From JAHFTW01 sp035526765 (GTDB lineage: Archaea; Thermoplasmatota; E2; JACPAO01; JAHFTW01), in assembly GCA_035526765.1 (NCBI GenBank), contig DATLBS010000010.1, positions 62,001-126,000 of the forward strand: DNA of 64,000 nt, given 5' to 3'. The notes under the pieces were generated by a model. The model did not search any database, was not told the origin of the DNA, and saw nothing but the letters and a program-made list of their open reading frames with translations. Shown piece after piece: positions 31,735 to 39,986 of the stretch; within the stretch, counting starts at the first letter, position 1; each line of letters starts with the position of its first letter. A program made the translations under genes and the position numbers.

Positions 31735-32112
31735 ATGTGGGGACCCTTGCGCTTCCTCTACGTGGGGACCTCGGACACCGCCCGCGACGTGGCGTGGTAC
31801 GTGCGGAAGGCCGGTGCTCGCAAGGTGTGGCACAAGAGGGCCTTCGGGGCAGAAGTGGCGTGCCTGGATCTCGGGGCCGGGACCCTGCTGTTGTTGGCTG
31901 ACCACCGCAAGCCCGGAACGGTCCTTCCAATCTACGTGGTGGACGACCTCAAGGTCACCGTCGAGGCGATGGCCAAGGTGGGGTGGGAGCCCGAAGGGCC
32001 GGCGTTCGAGGTTCCGAATGGCCCGTGCCGGATGTTCAAGGACCCCAGCGGCAACGAGGTCTGCCTCATGATGGAGACCCGGCCCGACCCGTTCGCCGAA
32101 GGCGAGTCTTGA
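31735..32112 (+). CDS. VOC-superfamily (glyoxalase/bleomycin-resistance) protein
   Basis: A 125-residue protein with the two beta-alpha-beta-beta-beta units of the vicinal-oxygen-chelate fold: LRFLYVGTSDTARDVAWYVRKAGARKVW and PIYVVDDLKVTVEAMAKVGWEPEGP, ending with the conserved CRMFKDPSGNEVCLMM. The last Glu (NEV) is at the usual metal-ligand position. The substrate is unknown. A second VOC protein lies at 54536-54907 with a similar ending. Confidence 0.85.
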   Translation: MWGPLRFLYVGTSDTARDVAWYVRKAGARKVWHKRAFGAEVACLDLGAGTLLLLADHRKPGTVLPIYVVDDLKVTVEAMAKVGWEPEGPAFEVPNGPCRMFKDPSGNEVCLMMETRPDPFAEGES

Positions 32113-32130
32113 GGTGGTCGCGCCCGCAGA

Positions 32131-32913
32131 CTATCTGGCCACGGTCTCCACGGGCGGCTCCTGCCTGGCCTGGCGGCGCTCCTCCTGCCGCAGCGCGCGG
32201 ACCTCGGGCAGCGGGTCGAACTCCTCCTCCTTTTGGGCAAGGTGCAGGAGCACGAAGGCGGCGATCCCCAGGGCTGGCCCGAGGACGTACATCCCGAAGG
32301 TCGCGATGCAGAGGAAGGCGCCGGCCATCCCGGCCCACGGACGGCGCAGGTGGAAGACCTCGCGCGCGGCAGCGACCGTCGCGACCCCGGCCGCGAGGTC
32401 CAGGAGGAACTCGAGGGTGTCAGGCAGGAGCGTGGCGCGGTAGCTGCCCATCGCGATGGCGATCCCCTGCACCAGCATCAGGGATCCTGCGGCGAACAAG
32501 ACCATGGAGGCGGCAAGGGCCTTGTCCGGCCACTGGTCGGAACTGAGCGTGATGCCGTCGTTGCGGGTCTCCTCCCCCTCGAGGTGCGCCTTCACCATGA
32601 ACGCGATGGAGGCCAGGCCCAGGAAGCTGACGAGGCCGAAAAGGCCCAGGGACAGGAGAGCCGCAAGGGCGCCGAGGTACCCGAAGAGTGCGGCCTGGGT
32701 GCGCAGGCAGACGATCCCCAGGACAAGGGTCACGCCCGTCGCCGCCAAGGTGTATCCGGGGATGTCGTTGGTGAAAAGGTACAGGTCGCCGCCGGTCACG
32801 ATGAAGGGCCGCAGCAGCTCGAAGAGGAAGCCCAGCCCACCACCCAGGATGAGGCACATGGCCGAGAACATCGCCTTGTCAGGCCAGGCGGCAAGATGGT
32901 TGGATGCTGGCAT
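32131..32913 (-). CDS. Multi-pass membrane protein, function unknown
   Basis: A 260-residue protein with about seven predicted membrane helices in a repeated layout: the N-terminal half (AMFSAMCLILGGGLGFLFELL, TLAATGVTLVLGIVC, LSLGLFGLVSFLGLASIAF) and the second half (ALAASMVLFAAGSLMLVQGIAIA, LDLAAGVATVAA, AFLCIATFGMYVLGPALGIAAFVLL) look like internal duplicates around the motif (A/P)WPDKAM/DQWPDKAL. That WPDKA motif, repeated at about residues 10 and 127, is a useful mark. The C-terminal tail is charged. No known family. Confidence 0.7.
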   Translation of the reverse strand: MPASNHLAAWPDKAMFSAMCLILGGGLGFLFELLRPFIVTGGDLYLFTNDIPGYTLAATGVTLVLGIVCLRTQAALFGYLGALAALLSLGLFGLVSFLGLASIAFMVKAHLEGEETRNDGITLSSDQWPDKALAASMVLFAAGSLMLVQGIAIAMGSYRATLLPDTLEFLLDLAAGVATVAAAREVFHLRRPWAGMAGAFLCIATFGMYVLGPALGIAAFVLLHLAQKEEEFDPLPEVRALRQEERRQARQEPPVETVAR

Positions 32914-32992
32914 GCGCCCTCCAGTCCGGCAGGGGAATGAAGACGTTTCGCCAGGATGCCGACGGGCCTGGCGCGCGCCAGGATGGATAAAG

Positions 32993-33883
32993 GTGGAATC
33001 CCTGGTCGGCCGTGCCTTGAAGGGACCGCTCGCCCAGCGCGCCTTCGGCCGGATCGGCCATGGCGGTGCGCACGCAGCCGTCACGATCCTCAACGCCACC
33101 GCCACGGGCATCGGATGCGCCCTCGCGATCGAGGGGGGCATCGAGGCGACATGGCGATCCCTGCCCGGCGCGCGCACCGGCCCCGGACTCCAGGTCGAGT
33201 CCGCGACGGACCCTGACCTGGTGCAAGCCATCCACGCCTCCTGGCCGGGCGGCGCCGGACCCTGCCGGGTCGTGACGCGGGGCGGGTTCCCGCCAAGCCG
33301 AGGCCTCAAGACGTCCAGTTCCGCGGCCACCGCCATCCTCCGGGCTGCGCATGATGCGTTTGGCCTGCCAGCCACCGATGGCGGCATCGAGCGCTTGGCG
33401 GTGGCCGCCAACCGCCGCGCCGGCACCACGCTGACCGGCGCCTTCGACGACCAGGTCGCGGTGACGCGCGGGGGCTGCCACCTCACCGATAACACCCGCC
33501 ATGGCATCCTGCGGTCCATCCCGGTCCCTTGCCCCTGGGTCGCGGTCTGGGTCCCGGCTGCCTCGATCCGCAAAGCAGACGCCCGGCACCTGCCTGCCGA
33601 GGGCCTTCGCGAAGCCTTGGCGCCCCTGCAAGCCCTTGTCGAGCACGGGCAGCTCGCGCAGGCCATGACGCGCAACGGTGCCATCTTCACGCGATTCTAT
33701 GCGCAGCACGGGCTTCCGGTCACCGAGATCCCCGCCCGCGTCGCGCTCGCGGCGGGCGCGCTCGGGGCCGGCCTCTCCGGGACTGGGCCTGCCGTGGCGG
33801 CCCTCTTCGAGCGGCAGGTGTCCTTGCCCATGGTGGCGGGGGGCGATTGGGCGTGGCACCGCACCGTGGAGGCTCGCCCATGA
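32993..33883 (+). CDS. aroK: Archaeal shikimate kinase (GHMP-kinase type)
   Basis: A 296-residue protein of the archaeal GHMP kinase type, unrelated to bacterial AroK. The opening GRIGHGGAHAAVTILNATATGIGCALAI, the ATP-binding loop RGLKTSSSAATAILRAA (P-x3-G-L-x-S-S-A motif, here GLKTSSSA) and the C-terminal LGAGLSGTGPAVAALF are diagnostic. It phosphorylates shikimate in the chorismate pathway. The start is GTG; no in-frame ATG fits. Its stop overlaps the EPSP synthase start by four bases, and the enzymes catalyse consecutive steps. Confidence 0.92.
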   Translation: MESLVGRALKGPLAQRAFGRIGHGGAHAAVTILNATATGIGCALAIEGGIEATWRSLPGARTGPGLQVESATDPDLVQAIHASWPGGAGPCRVVTRGGFPPSRGLKTSSSAATAILRAAHDAFGLPATDGGIERLAVAANRRAGTTLTGAFDDQVAVTRGGCHLTDNTRHGILRSIPVPCPWVAVWVPAASIRKADARHLPAEGLREALAPLQALVEHGQLAQAMTRNGAIFTRFYAQHGLPVTEIPARVALAAGALGAGLSGTGPAVAALFERQVSLPMVAGGDWAWHRTVEARP

Positions 33884-35178
33884 CCTGCGTCGTGTCGCCG
33901 GGCCGGGTGGACGGGACCCTCGCGGCACCCAGCAGCAAGTCGGTGACGCACCGCGCCTATCTCCTGGCGGCGCAATCCGAGGTCGCCTGCCGCGTGGATT
34001 CGCCTCTGCAATCGGGGGACACGGACGCGATGCTGGCGTGCCTCACGGCGCTCGGCGCGGCCGCCACGGTCGAGGCTGGGCACGTGGGGTTCACCCCCCG
34101 CGACCTGCATGCGCCCCGCGATGCGCTCGATTGCGGCAACTCCGGCACGGCCCTCCGTCTCCTCACGGCCACCGTTGCGCGGCTCGCGGACGAGACCAGG
34201 CTGACCGGCGACGCTTCGCTGCGCTCCCGGCCCAACGCTTCCCTCCTGCACGCATTGACGAGGCTGGGCGCAAGCATCTCCGACGCTGGCGACGGCCGCG
34301 CCCCGCTGCGGGTGCGCGGACCGATCCGGGCCGGCTCGACCGCACTGCCCCGATCCGTCAGCAGCCAGTTCACGAGCGCCCTCCTGCTCTCCCTCCCCTT
34401 CCTTGAGGGGGACTCCGCGCTGGAGCTGGAAGGCCAGACGCCCTCGCGCCCCTACGTCGACCTGACGCTGGGGCTCGCCCGCGCCGCAGGACTGCGCAGA
34501 GGGGAGCCCGGCGGCCCGCAGGGCGGGCGCTTCCTCGTGCCAGGCGCCCAACGCGTCACCACGCGCGCCATCCGCGTGGAGGGTGACTGGTCGGGCGCAG
34601 CGTTCCCCCTGGCCGCTGCAGCGGTCACGGGTGGGTGCGTCGCGGTGACCGGCCTGGATGCTGCGAGCCTGCAGGGGGACCGCGCCATCGTCCCCCTGCT
34701 GCGCCGCTTCGGGGCGCGCGTCACCGCCGGGGCCGGCCAAGTGTCCTGCGAGGGTGGGCCCCTGGTTGGCGTGGTCGACCTGGACGTCTCGCAGACGCCG
34801 GACCTCTTCCCGGTCCTGGCCGTCGTGGCTGCCTGCGCGCGCGGCACCACCCGCCTCACAGGAGGAGCTGCGCTGCGGCACAAGGAGACGGACCGCATCC
34901 GTGCCATGTCGGAGGGGCTGCGCGCCATGGGCATCCGGACCCGTGAGCACCCCGATGGACTCGAGGTCACGGGCGGTCCCTTGGCGGGGGCCCCGGTGGA
35001 CGCGCAGGGCGACCACCGGATCCACATGGCCTTCGTGGTCGCGGGGCTTGCCGCCCAGGGCCGGACCACGGTCACGGATGCGGGGAGCGCGGTGGTGAGC
35101 TACCCCCGGTTCCATCGTGACCTGGGGCGGCTCGGTGGACGGCTCGGGCTCGATGCGGTGGCGCGCCTCAGATCGTAG
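33880..35178 (+). CDS. aroA: EPSP synthase (3-phosphoshikimate 1-carboxyvinyltransferase)
   Basis: A 432-residue protein with the two-domain inside-out barrel. PSSKSVTHRAYLLAA holds the shikimate-3-phosphate-binding Lys and Ser; LDCGNSGTALRLL is the glyphosate/PEP-loop equivalent; VSSQFTSALLLSLP, VEGDWSGAAFPLAAAAVTGG, DVSQTPDLFPVLAVVAACARG, LRHKETDRIRAMSEGLRAMG and QGDHRIHMAFVVAGLAA are all in order. It is the step after shikimate kinase, encoded by the overlapping upstream gene. Confidence 0.96.
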   Translation: MTCVVSPGRVDGTLAAPSSKSVTHRAYLLAAQSEVACRVDSPLQSGDTDAMLACLTALGAAATVEAGHVGFTPRDLHAPRDALDCGNSGTALRLLTATVARLADETRLTGDASLRSRPNASLLHALTRLGASISDAGDGRAPLRVRGPIRAGSTALPRSVSSQFTSALLLSLPFLEGDSALELEGQTPSRPYVDLTLGLARAAGLRRGEPGGPQGGRFLVPGAQRVTTRAIRVEGDWSGAAFPLAAAAVTGGCVAVTGLDAASLQGDRAIVPLLRRFGARVTAGAGQVSCEGGPLVGVVDLDVSQTPDLFPVLAVVAACARGTTRLTGGAALRHKETDRIRAMSEGLRAMGIRTREHPDGLEVTGGPLAGAPVDAQGDHRIHMAFVVAGLAAQGRTTVTDAGSAVVSYPRFHRDLGRLGGRLGLDAVARLRS

Positions 35179-35202
35179 CTCCCGAGGAACCTATCGCGGC
35201 AC

Positions 35203-36153
35203 CTACGGGTTCGAGCAGGCCAGCTGGCTGTAGGCCGCCGGGCTCATCGTGAGGTAGTCGCCGGCATGCAGCTGCCCGGAGGCGGGCTGGCCCAGCAGGG
35301 CGGCGTAGACGCCCTCCAGCACGCGCACGTTCAGGTTGGAGACGCAGTGGACCTGGGTGTCGTCGTGCTGGTAGCTCATGATGTCGTGGATGGGCACGGT
35401 CTTGGCGTCGAAGTCGAGGGCGTCGCCGACGTGGCCGCCGCCGAGGCAGTGGCCGAACTCGTGGGCGACAAGGTCCTGCAGCCAGATGGCGCCGTTCGTG
35501 CCTTGGAAGAAGTCGGCGAGGAGGAAGTTCGTGTTGAGGGCGACGCACAGCATGCCGCCCTGCGTGCACTCCGCGGCCAGGATCTGCATGCCGTCGTGCT
35601 CGTGGACGGGGAAGGTCTGGAGGGCACCCCCCCGGGCGGCGCAGATGCTGGCCGGTGTCTGCTCCCCGATGCCGAAGAGCAGGACAGGGTTCGCGGCAGC
35701 GCCGACGATGACGATCTCGGGGTCCTGCAGGACGGAGGCTGGCGGCGTGTCGGTGCCCACGGTGTAGGCGTTGATGTGGAAGCCAGAGGCGAACCAGGAG
35801 GCTCCGGTGGAGGCGATGCCGGCGGACCAGGCGTCGACGGCGCGGCGCATGATGCGAGTGTCGTCGAGGGCGTCAGGGGATGCAGAGGGGACGATGAGGA
35901 CGTCCACGTTGGGGGTGTCGACGTCGTAAAGGACGAACTCGTGGTAGTCATTGTCCCAGAATTCGCAGCCGGAGGCGGCGACGCAGAACTCCATGGCCTT
36001 GGCATGCAGGAGCGGGGCGGGGGCGGTCTCTGGGGGGGAATGCGTGTGCGTGGCCAGGTTGGGGGCAGGGGCGTCGGGTGTGCCGGAGACGGTGACACCG
36101 GCGGTGGCGACGGCTAGCAGGGCGACCAGCGAGGCGGCAAGGAAACTGCGCAT
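35203..36153 (-). CDS. Secreted metzincin-type zinc metalloprotease
   Basis: A 316-residue protein with a signal peptide (FLAASLVALLAVATAGVTV). The zinc site is HEFGHCLGGGH, the long HExxHxxGxxH metzincin consensus, followed by the Met-turn IMSY at about 30 residues. The N-terminal ~190 residues include paired Cys (FCVAASGCEFW) and a pro-domain-like segment. The chain contains several Cys that could form disulfides outside the cell. The nearest-looking families are pregnancy-associated-plasma-protein/leishmanolysin-like archaeal proteases; the exact family is not settled. A TATA-like CTTCTATCT on the minus strand lies about 22 bases upstream, so the mRNA may be leaderless. Confidence 0.85.
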   Translation of the reverse strand: MRSFLAASLVALLAVATAGVTVSGTPDAPAPNLATHTHSPPETAPAPLLHAKAMEFCVAASGCEFWDNDYHEFVLYDVDTPNVDVLIVPSASPDALDDTRIMRRAVDAWSAGIASTGASWFASGFHINAYTVGTDTPPASVLQDPEIVIVGAAANPVLLFGIGEQTPASICAARGGALQTFPVHEHDGMQILAAECTQGGMLCVALNTNFLLADFFQGTNGAIWLQDLVAHEFGHCLGGGHVGDALDFDAKTVPIHDIMSYQHDDTQVHCVSNLNVRVLEGVYAALLGQPASGQLHAGDYLTMSPAAYSQLACSNP

Positions 36154-36220
36154 CGCGGGCCAATCACCCTGGGCAGATAGAAGGCTGGGGGACGTATCCC
36201 ATCCGCCGGGCCCCCCGAAC

Positions 36221-36313
36221 GGCGGGACGGGGTGGGCGTGGGGGGGTGCGGGGGTGGGTGGGGTGGGTGGGTGGGGCGGGTGGGTGGGTGGGGCGGGTGG
36301 GTGGGTAGGGTGG
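36221..36313 (+). other. Very G-rich tract with quadruplex potential upstream of the protease
   Basis: More than a dozen runs of three or more G in about 90 bases, mostly as tandem GGGT, GGGTGGGTGGGG and GGGCGGGT words on the + strand. Several perfect three-tier G-quadruplex matches are possible. It lies between the protease start (36153) and the purT stop (36333); for protease transcription, the template strand is the G-rich one, which could slow polymerase or affect the promoter. Confidence 0.7.
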
Positions 36314-36332
36314 CGTGGCCGAATGCCGCTGG

Positions 36333-37523
36333 TCAGACGACCCGCACCTTCTCGGCGGCGCGCTTGGCCTTCTCGCGCGCCTCTTCCGTCGTCTCTCCCG
36401 CTGCGATGACGACACCCATCCGGCGGTTCCTGTGGGCTGCGGGTTTCCCGAAGAGCCGCAAGAGGGTGCCAGGCTCCTCGAGGGCCTTCTCGACCCCTTC
36501 GAACCGGGGCATCGTGGACTCGCCGGTGGCCAGGATGACGGCGCTGGCCGTCGGGCCCATGGCGCCGACGTCAGGGATGGGCAGGCCCGTGATGGCGCGC
36601 ACGTGCAGCGCGAACTCGCTGAGCTGCTGCGAGCCCAGGGTGACGAGGCCCGTGTCGTGGGGGCGCGGGCTGACCTCGCTGAACCAGACCTGGTGGCCCT
36701 TCACGAAGAGCTCGACGCCGAAGAGGCCGCGGCCGCCCAGGGCATCGGTCACTTTCCTCGCGATGTCCTGTGAGAGGGCGAGGGCCTTGCTGGACATGGC
36801 CATGGGCTGCCACGACTCACGATAGTCGCCATCCACCTGCACGTGGCCAATGGGGGGGCAGAACAGGGTCGCCGGCTTGCCGTCCGCGCCGAGATGGCGC
36901 ACGGTGAGGAGGGTGATCTCGTAGTCGAAGTCGATGAAGGACTCCACGATGACGCGCCCCGTCTTGACGCGGCCCTTCATGGCGTGCTCCCAGGCCTTCG
37001 CGACGTCGGCGCCGGTGCGCACCACGCTCTGGCCCTTGCCGCTGCTGCTCATCGTGGGCTTGACGACGCACGGCATGCCGATCTCCATGACGGCGACGGC
37101 GAACTCCTCCAGGCTCGAGGCGAACTTGTAGCGGCTGGTGGGGACCTTGAGGGTCTCGGCGGCGAGGCGGCGGATGCCTTCGCGGTCCATGGTGAGGCGG
37201 GCCGCCTTGGCGGTGGGGATGATGGTGAACCCCTCGGACTCCAGCTTCTCCAGCTCGGGGGTGGCGATGGCCTCGATCTCGGGCACCACCCAGTCCGGGT
37301 CCTCCAGCTCGATGACCTTGCGCAAGGCGGCGGGGTCCGTCATGTCGACGACGTGGCTGCGGTGCGCGACCTGCATGGCGGGGGCATCAGGGTAGCGGTC
37401 GACGGCGATGGTCTCGATGCCCAGCCGTTGTGCCTCGATGGCGACCTCCTTCCCCAGCTCCCCGGAGCCCAGCAGGAGGAGGCGGGACGCGGACTTGGAC
37501 AAGGGGGTTCCCCAGGTGGCCAC
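36333..37523 (-). CDS. purT: Formate-dependent phosphoribosylglycinamide formyltransferase (PurT)
   Basis: A 396-residue ATP-grasp enzyme. LLLLGSGELGKEVAIEAQRLGIETIAVDRY starts the first Rossmann-like domain; PCVVKPTMSSSGKGQS is the ATP-grasp loop; EITLLTVRH and FGVELFVKGHQVWFSEVSPRPHDTGLVTL hold the metal- and substrate-binding residues. It makes formyl-GAR from GAR, formate and ATP, the folate-independent route that suits an archaeon. PurE and PurK are encoded separately at 43970-45600. It stands alone, with the G-rich tract beyond its stop. Confidence 0.95.
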   Translation of the reverse strand: MATWGTPLSKSASRLLLLGSGELGKEVAIEAQRLGIETIAVDRYPDAPAMQVAHRSHVVDMTDPAALRKVIELEDPDWVVPEIEAIATPELEKLESEGFTIIPTAKAARLTMDREGIRRLAAETLKVPTSRYKFASSLEEFAVAVMEIGMPCVVKPTMSSSGKGQSVVRTGADVAKAWEHAMKGRVKTGRVIVESFIDFDYEITLLTVRHLGADGKPATLFCPPIGHVQVDGDYRESWQPMAMSSKALALSQDIARKVTDALGGRGLFGVELFVKGHQVWFSEVSPRPHDTGLVTLGSQQLSEFALHVRAITGLPIPDVGAMGPTASAVILATGESTMPRFEGVEKALEEPGTLLRLFGKPAAHRNRRMGVVIAAGETTEEAREKAKRAAEKVRVV

Positions 37524-37631
37524 GCCGCCGGAAGGCCGGACCGGTTGAAGGCTTGCGGCGGCCCCATGCGCCTCTTTTTAGGCCCAGGCGAGCATTTGGT
37601 GCCGCGCCGGCTAGCGTCGACGCTGGGTCGC

Positions 37632-38771
37632 ATGATCGTCGAGCAACGCATTTGGACTTCCACAGGCGGTTGGCAGCCGGCCAAGGCCACCCTGCAGGAC
37701 GCGCAGGTCGTCCTTGTCTTCGGAGGCCGCGACGCCCTCTCGCACCACGCCCACTTCATGCAGGTGCAGAAGGACTACCCGTCCGCGCGGTTCCTTGGCG
37801 GCAGCACGGCCGGGGAGATCGCGGGGATGCGGGTGCTTGACGACTCCATCGTGGTGACCGCCATCCGGTTCGACAAGGCCACCGTGGCGAGCGCGGAGGT
37901 GGACCTCGGCGCCACCGAGGGGTCCAAGGCCGCAGGCATCCGGCTGGCAAAGGCCATCCCCGCCGCGGGCCTGCGCCATGTCCTGGTCGTGTCCGATGGC
38001 GCCGCCGTGAACGGCAGCGAGCTGGTGTCCGGCATGCTGGAGGCCCTCCCCAAGGGCGTCATGGTGACCGGAGGCCTTGCCGCCGACGGCGCCCGCTTCG
38101 AGAAGACCCTCACCGTCGGCCAGCGCGGTGCCGCGCCACGCCGGCTGGTGGCCGTTGGCCTCTATGGCCCTGGCCTGCAGGTCGGGTACGGTTCCCTTGG
38201 GGGGTGGGACCCCTTCGGGCCCCTGCGCATCGTCACCAAGTCGAGGGGGAACGTCCTGCTGGAGCTGGACGGAAAACCCGCGCTGGGGCTGTACAAGCAG
38301 TACCTTGGCGAGCACGCGAAGGGGCTGCCTGCCACGGGCCTGTTGTTCCCCTTGGAGGTGCGGGCCAACGCGGGCGCAGCAGGTCGCGGCCTCACCCGCA
38401 CCATCCTGGCCGTGAGCGAGGCCGAGCAGAGCCTGACGTTCGCGGGCGACATCCCGCAGGACTCCGTCGTGCGCCTGATGAAAGCGAACTTCGACCGCCT
38501 CGTCGACGGGGCCCAGGGCGCCGCCGAGGCCTCCAGCGTGGCGCTGGGCGGCTCCCGCCCGGAGCTGGCCTTGCTGATCAGCTGCGTGGGCCGCAAGTTG
38601 GTGCTGAAGCAGCGCGTGGAGGAGGAGCTCGAGGCCGTGCAGGAGGTCCTTGGCAAGGGGGTCCCGATGGCGGGATTCTACTCGAACGGGGAGATCTGCC
38701 CCGCGGCCCCCAACGCGGACTGCGACCTGCACAACCAGACCATGACCATCACGACTCTTCGGGAGGCGTGA
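37632..38771 (+). CDS. FIST-domain sensory protein
   Basis: A 379-residue protein with FIST-N (VVLVFGGRDALSHHAHFMQVQKDYPSARFLGGSTAGEIAG through VTAIRFDKATVASAEVDL) and FIST-C (ANFDRLVDGAQGAAEASS through LALLISCVGRKLVLKQRVEEELEAVQEVLGKGVPMAGFYSNGEICP). FIST proteins are thought to sense small ligands such as amino acids and feed chemotaxis or kinase pathways; here a histidine kinase gene follows. A TATA-like TTTTTAGG lies about 58 bases upstream. The last 27 bases are repeated twice downstream. Confidence 0.9.
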   Translation: MIVEQRIWTSTGGWQPAKATLQDAQVVLVFGGRDALSHHAHFMQVQKDYPSARFLGGSTAGEIAGMRVLDDSIVVTAIRFDKATVASAEVDLGATEGSKAAGIRLAKAIPAAGLRHVLVVSDGAAVNGSELVSGMLEALPKGVMVTGGLAADGARFEKTLTVGQRGAAPRRLVAVGLYGPGLQVGYGSLGGWDPFGPLRIVTKSRGNVLLELDGKPALGLYKQYLGEHAKGLPATGLLFPLEVRANAGAAGRGLTRTILAVSEAEQSLTFAGDIPQDSVVRLMKANFDRLVDGAQGAAEASSVALGGSRPELALLISCVGRKLVLKQRVEEELEAVQEVLGKGVPMAGFYSNGEICPAAPNADCDLHNQTMTITTLREA

Positions 38772-38877
38772 GGGTCATGGCCGACGCAGGCGACCAGACC
38801 ATCACGACTCTTCGGGAGGCGTGAGGGTCATGGCCGACGCAGGCGACCAGACCGTCAGGACCTTGCGGGAAGCCTGA
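38745..38877 (+). repeat. 53-base tandem repeat of the FIST gene end, with two mini-ORFs
   Basis: Units at 38745-38797 and 38798-38850 are identical; a third, diverged, starts at 38851. Each unit is the FIST ending ACCATCACGACTCTTCGGG plus AGGGTCATGGCCGACGCAGG. ATG at 38777 and 38830 open two 15-residue frames, MADAGDQTITTLREA and MADAGDQTVRTLREA, each ending in the same place as the FIST protein and each preceded by GGAGG about ten bases upstream. The third copy ends three bases before the kinase GTG. Translation of these is unproven. Confidence 0.85.
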
Positions 38878-38879
38878 GC

Positions 38880-39830
38880 GTGCATCGCCTCCTCGAACGC
38901 CAGCTCAAGCGCCACTTCGGCGACCTGGCGGCGGTCCCCCGCGACCTCATGGGTTTCCTCGCGGTGGTCGACGCGACCTACACCGACTCCGACGCCGACC
39001 GCGCGTTGACTGAACGGTCCTTGGAGCTGGCGAGCCAGGAATTGTTGCAGAGCAACCAGAACCTGCGGGCCGCCTACGACGCCCTCAAGCTGGTGGACCG
39101 CGAGCGCACCCAGTTCCTCAACAACGCCGCACACGAGCTCAGCACGCCGCTGACCCCGATCAAGCTGCAGATCCACATGATGCGCAAGCGGGGCAACCAC
39201 GAGCCGGACCGTGACGGGCGGACGATGGAGATCCTGGAGCGCAACTTCGACCGCCTCGGCCACCTCGTGAAGGACCTCCTGGATTCTGCCCGCATCCAGT
39301 CGGACCATCTTCGCATGGACATGCGGGAGGTGGACCTGGCGCAGGTCCTGCGGGACGCCGTCGAGACCTACACTGGCCTGGCCAAGGAGCGCAACGTCTC
39401 GCTCGTGCTGGAGGACGTCGCCGCGTTGCCGGTGCTCGGCGACGGGGGCCGGCTGCGCCAGGTCGTCGACAACCTCATGTCGAACGCCCTGAAGTTCACG
39501 CCCGGCGGCGGGCGGGTGGTCGTGTCCTGCAGCCTGGACGGCGCCAACGCCGTGGTGGGTGTCGCCGATACGGGCCGCGGCATCCGGCCGGAGGACGCCG
39601 GGCGGCTGTTCAAGCCGTTCAGCCAGGTGCACGACCGGATGGAGGTCTCGGAGCCCGGCACCGGCCTCGGCCTCTACATCAGCCGCAGCATCCTGCACTC
39701 CCATGGCGGCACCATCTGGGCCGAGAGCAAGGGCCTGGGAGAGGGGACGACGTTCCGTTTCCGGATCCCCCTCCGCAAGGAGACGCCGAAAGGCACGCCG
39801 CCGCCCGGTTCACCCCATCGGATTTCGTAG
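38880..39830 (+). CDS. Histidine kinase paired with the FIST protein
   Basis: A 316-residue soluble kinase without an obvious membrane helix. It starts at GTG, directly after the FIST tail repeats. The H-box is FLNNAAHELSTPLTPIKLQIH (phospho-acceptor His near residue 86), then the N-box DNLMSNALKFTPGGG, the G1 box VADTGRGI and the G2 box EPGTGLGLYISRSILHSHGG. The N-terminal ~75 residues (LLERQLKRHFGDLAAVPRDLMGFLAVVDATYTDSDADRAL) are a sensor-linker segment. The same operon carries FIST, which is the likely sensor. No response regulator gene is next to it. Confidence 0.92.
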   Translation: MHRLLERQLKRHFGDLAAVPRDLMGFLAVVDATYTDSDADRALTERSLELASQELLQSNQNLRAAYDALKLVDRERTQFLNNAAHELSTPLTPIKLQIHMMRKRGNHEPDRDGRTMEILERNFDRLGHLVKDLLDSARIQSDHLRMDMREVDLAQVLRDAVETYTGLAKERNVSLVLEDVAALPVLGDGGRLRQVVDNLMSNALKFTPGGGRVVVSCSLDGANAVVGVADTGRGIRPEDAGRLFKPFSQVHDRMEVSEPGTGLGLYISRSILHSHGGTIWAESKGLGEGTTFRFRIPLRKETPKGTPPPGSPHRIS

Positions 39831-39937
39831 CCACCGTGCCGCTTGCCTTGGTCGCGCCAGAGCCAAACCCGGGCTCCGGAATCCGTGGCCGCGCCCTCAA
39901 ACCTTGAATACTCCCCCCATATCGTTTTGTTGCAGAC

Positions 39938-39981
39938 GAACGTTCTGCCAGTCCCCTCTGGTGGACTGACACTTCAGGTGA
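39938..39981 (+). promoter_or_regulatory. Leader of the RiPP-like cluster: palindrome, stem-loop and Shine-Dalgarno
   Basis: GAACGTTC (39938-39945) is a perfect eight-base palindrome. CAGTCC (39949-39954) and GGACTG (39963-39968) form a stem-loop. AGGTGA (39976-39981) is a good Shine-Dalgarno five bases before the precursor ATG at 39987. CATATCG at 39918-39924 is a possible TATA box. So, unlike many genes here, this operon has a real 5' leader, which leaves room for an operator and a folded element. Confidence 0.5.
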
Positions 39982-39986
39982 ACTAC

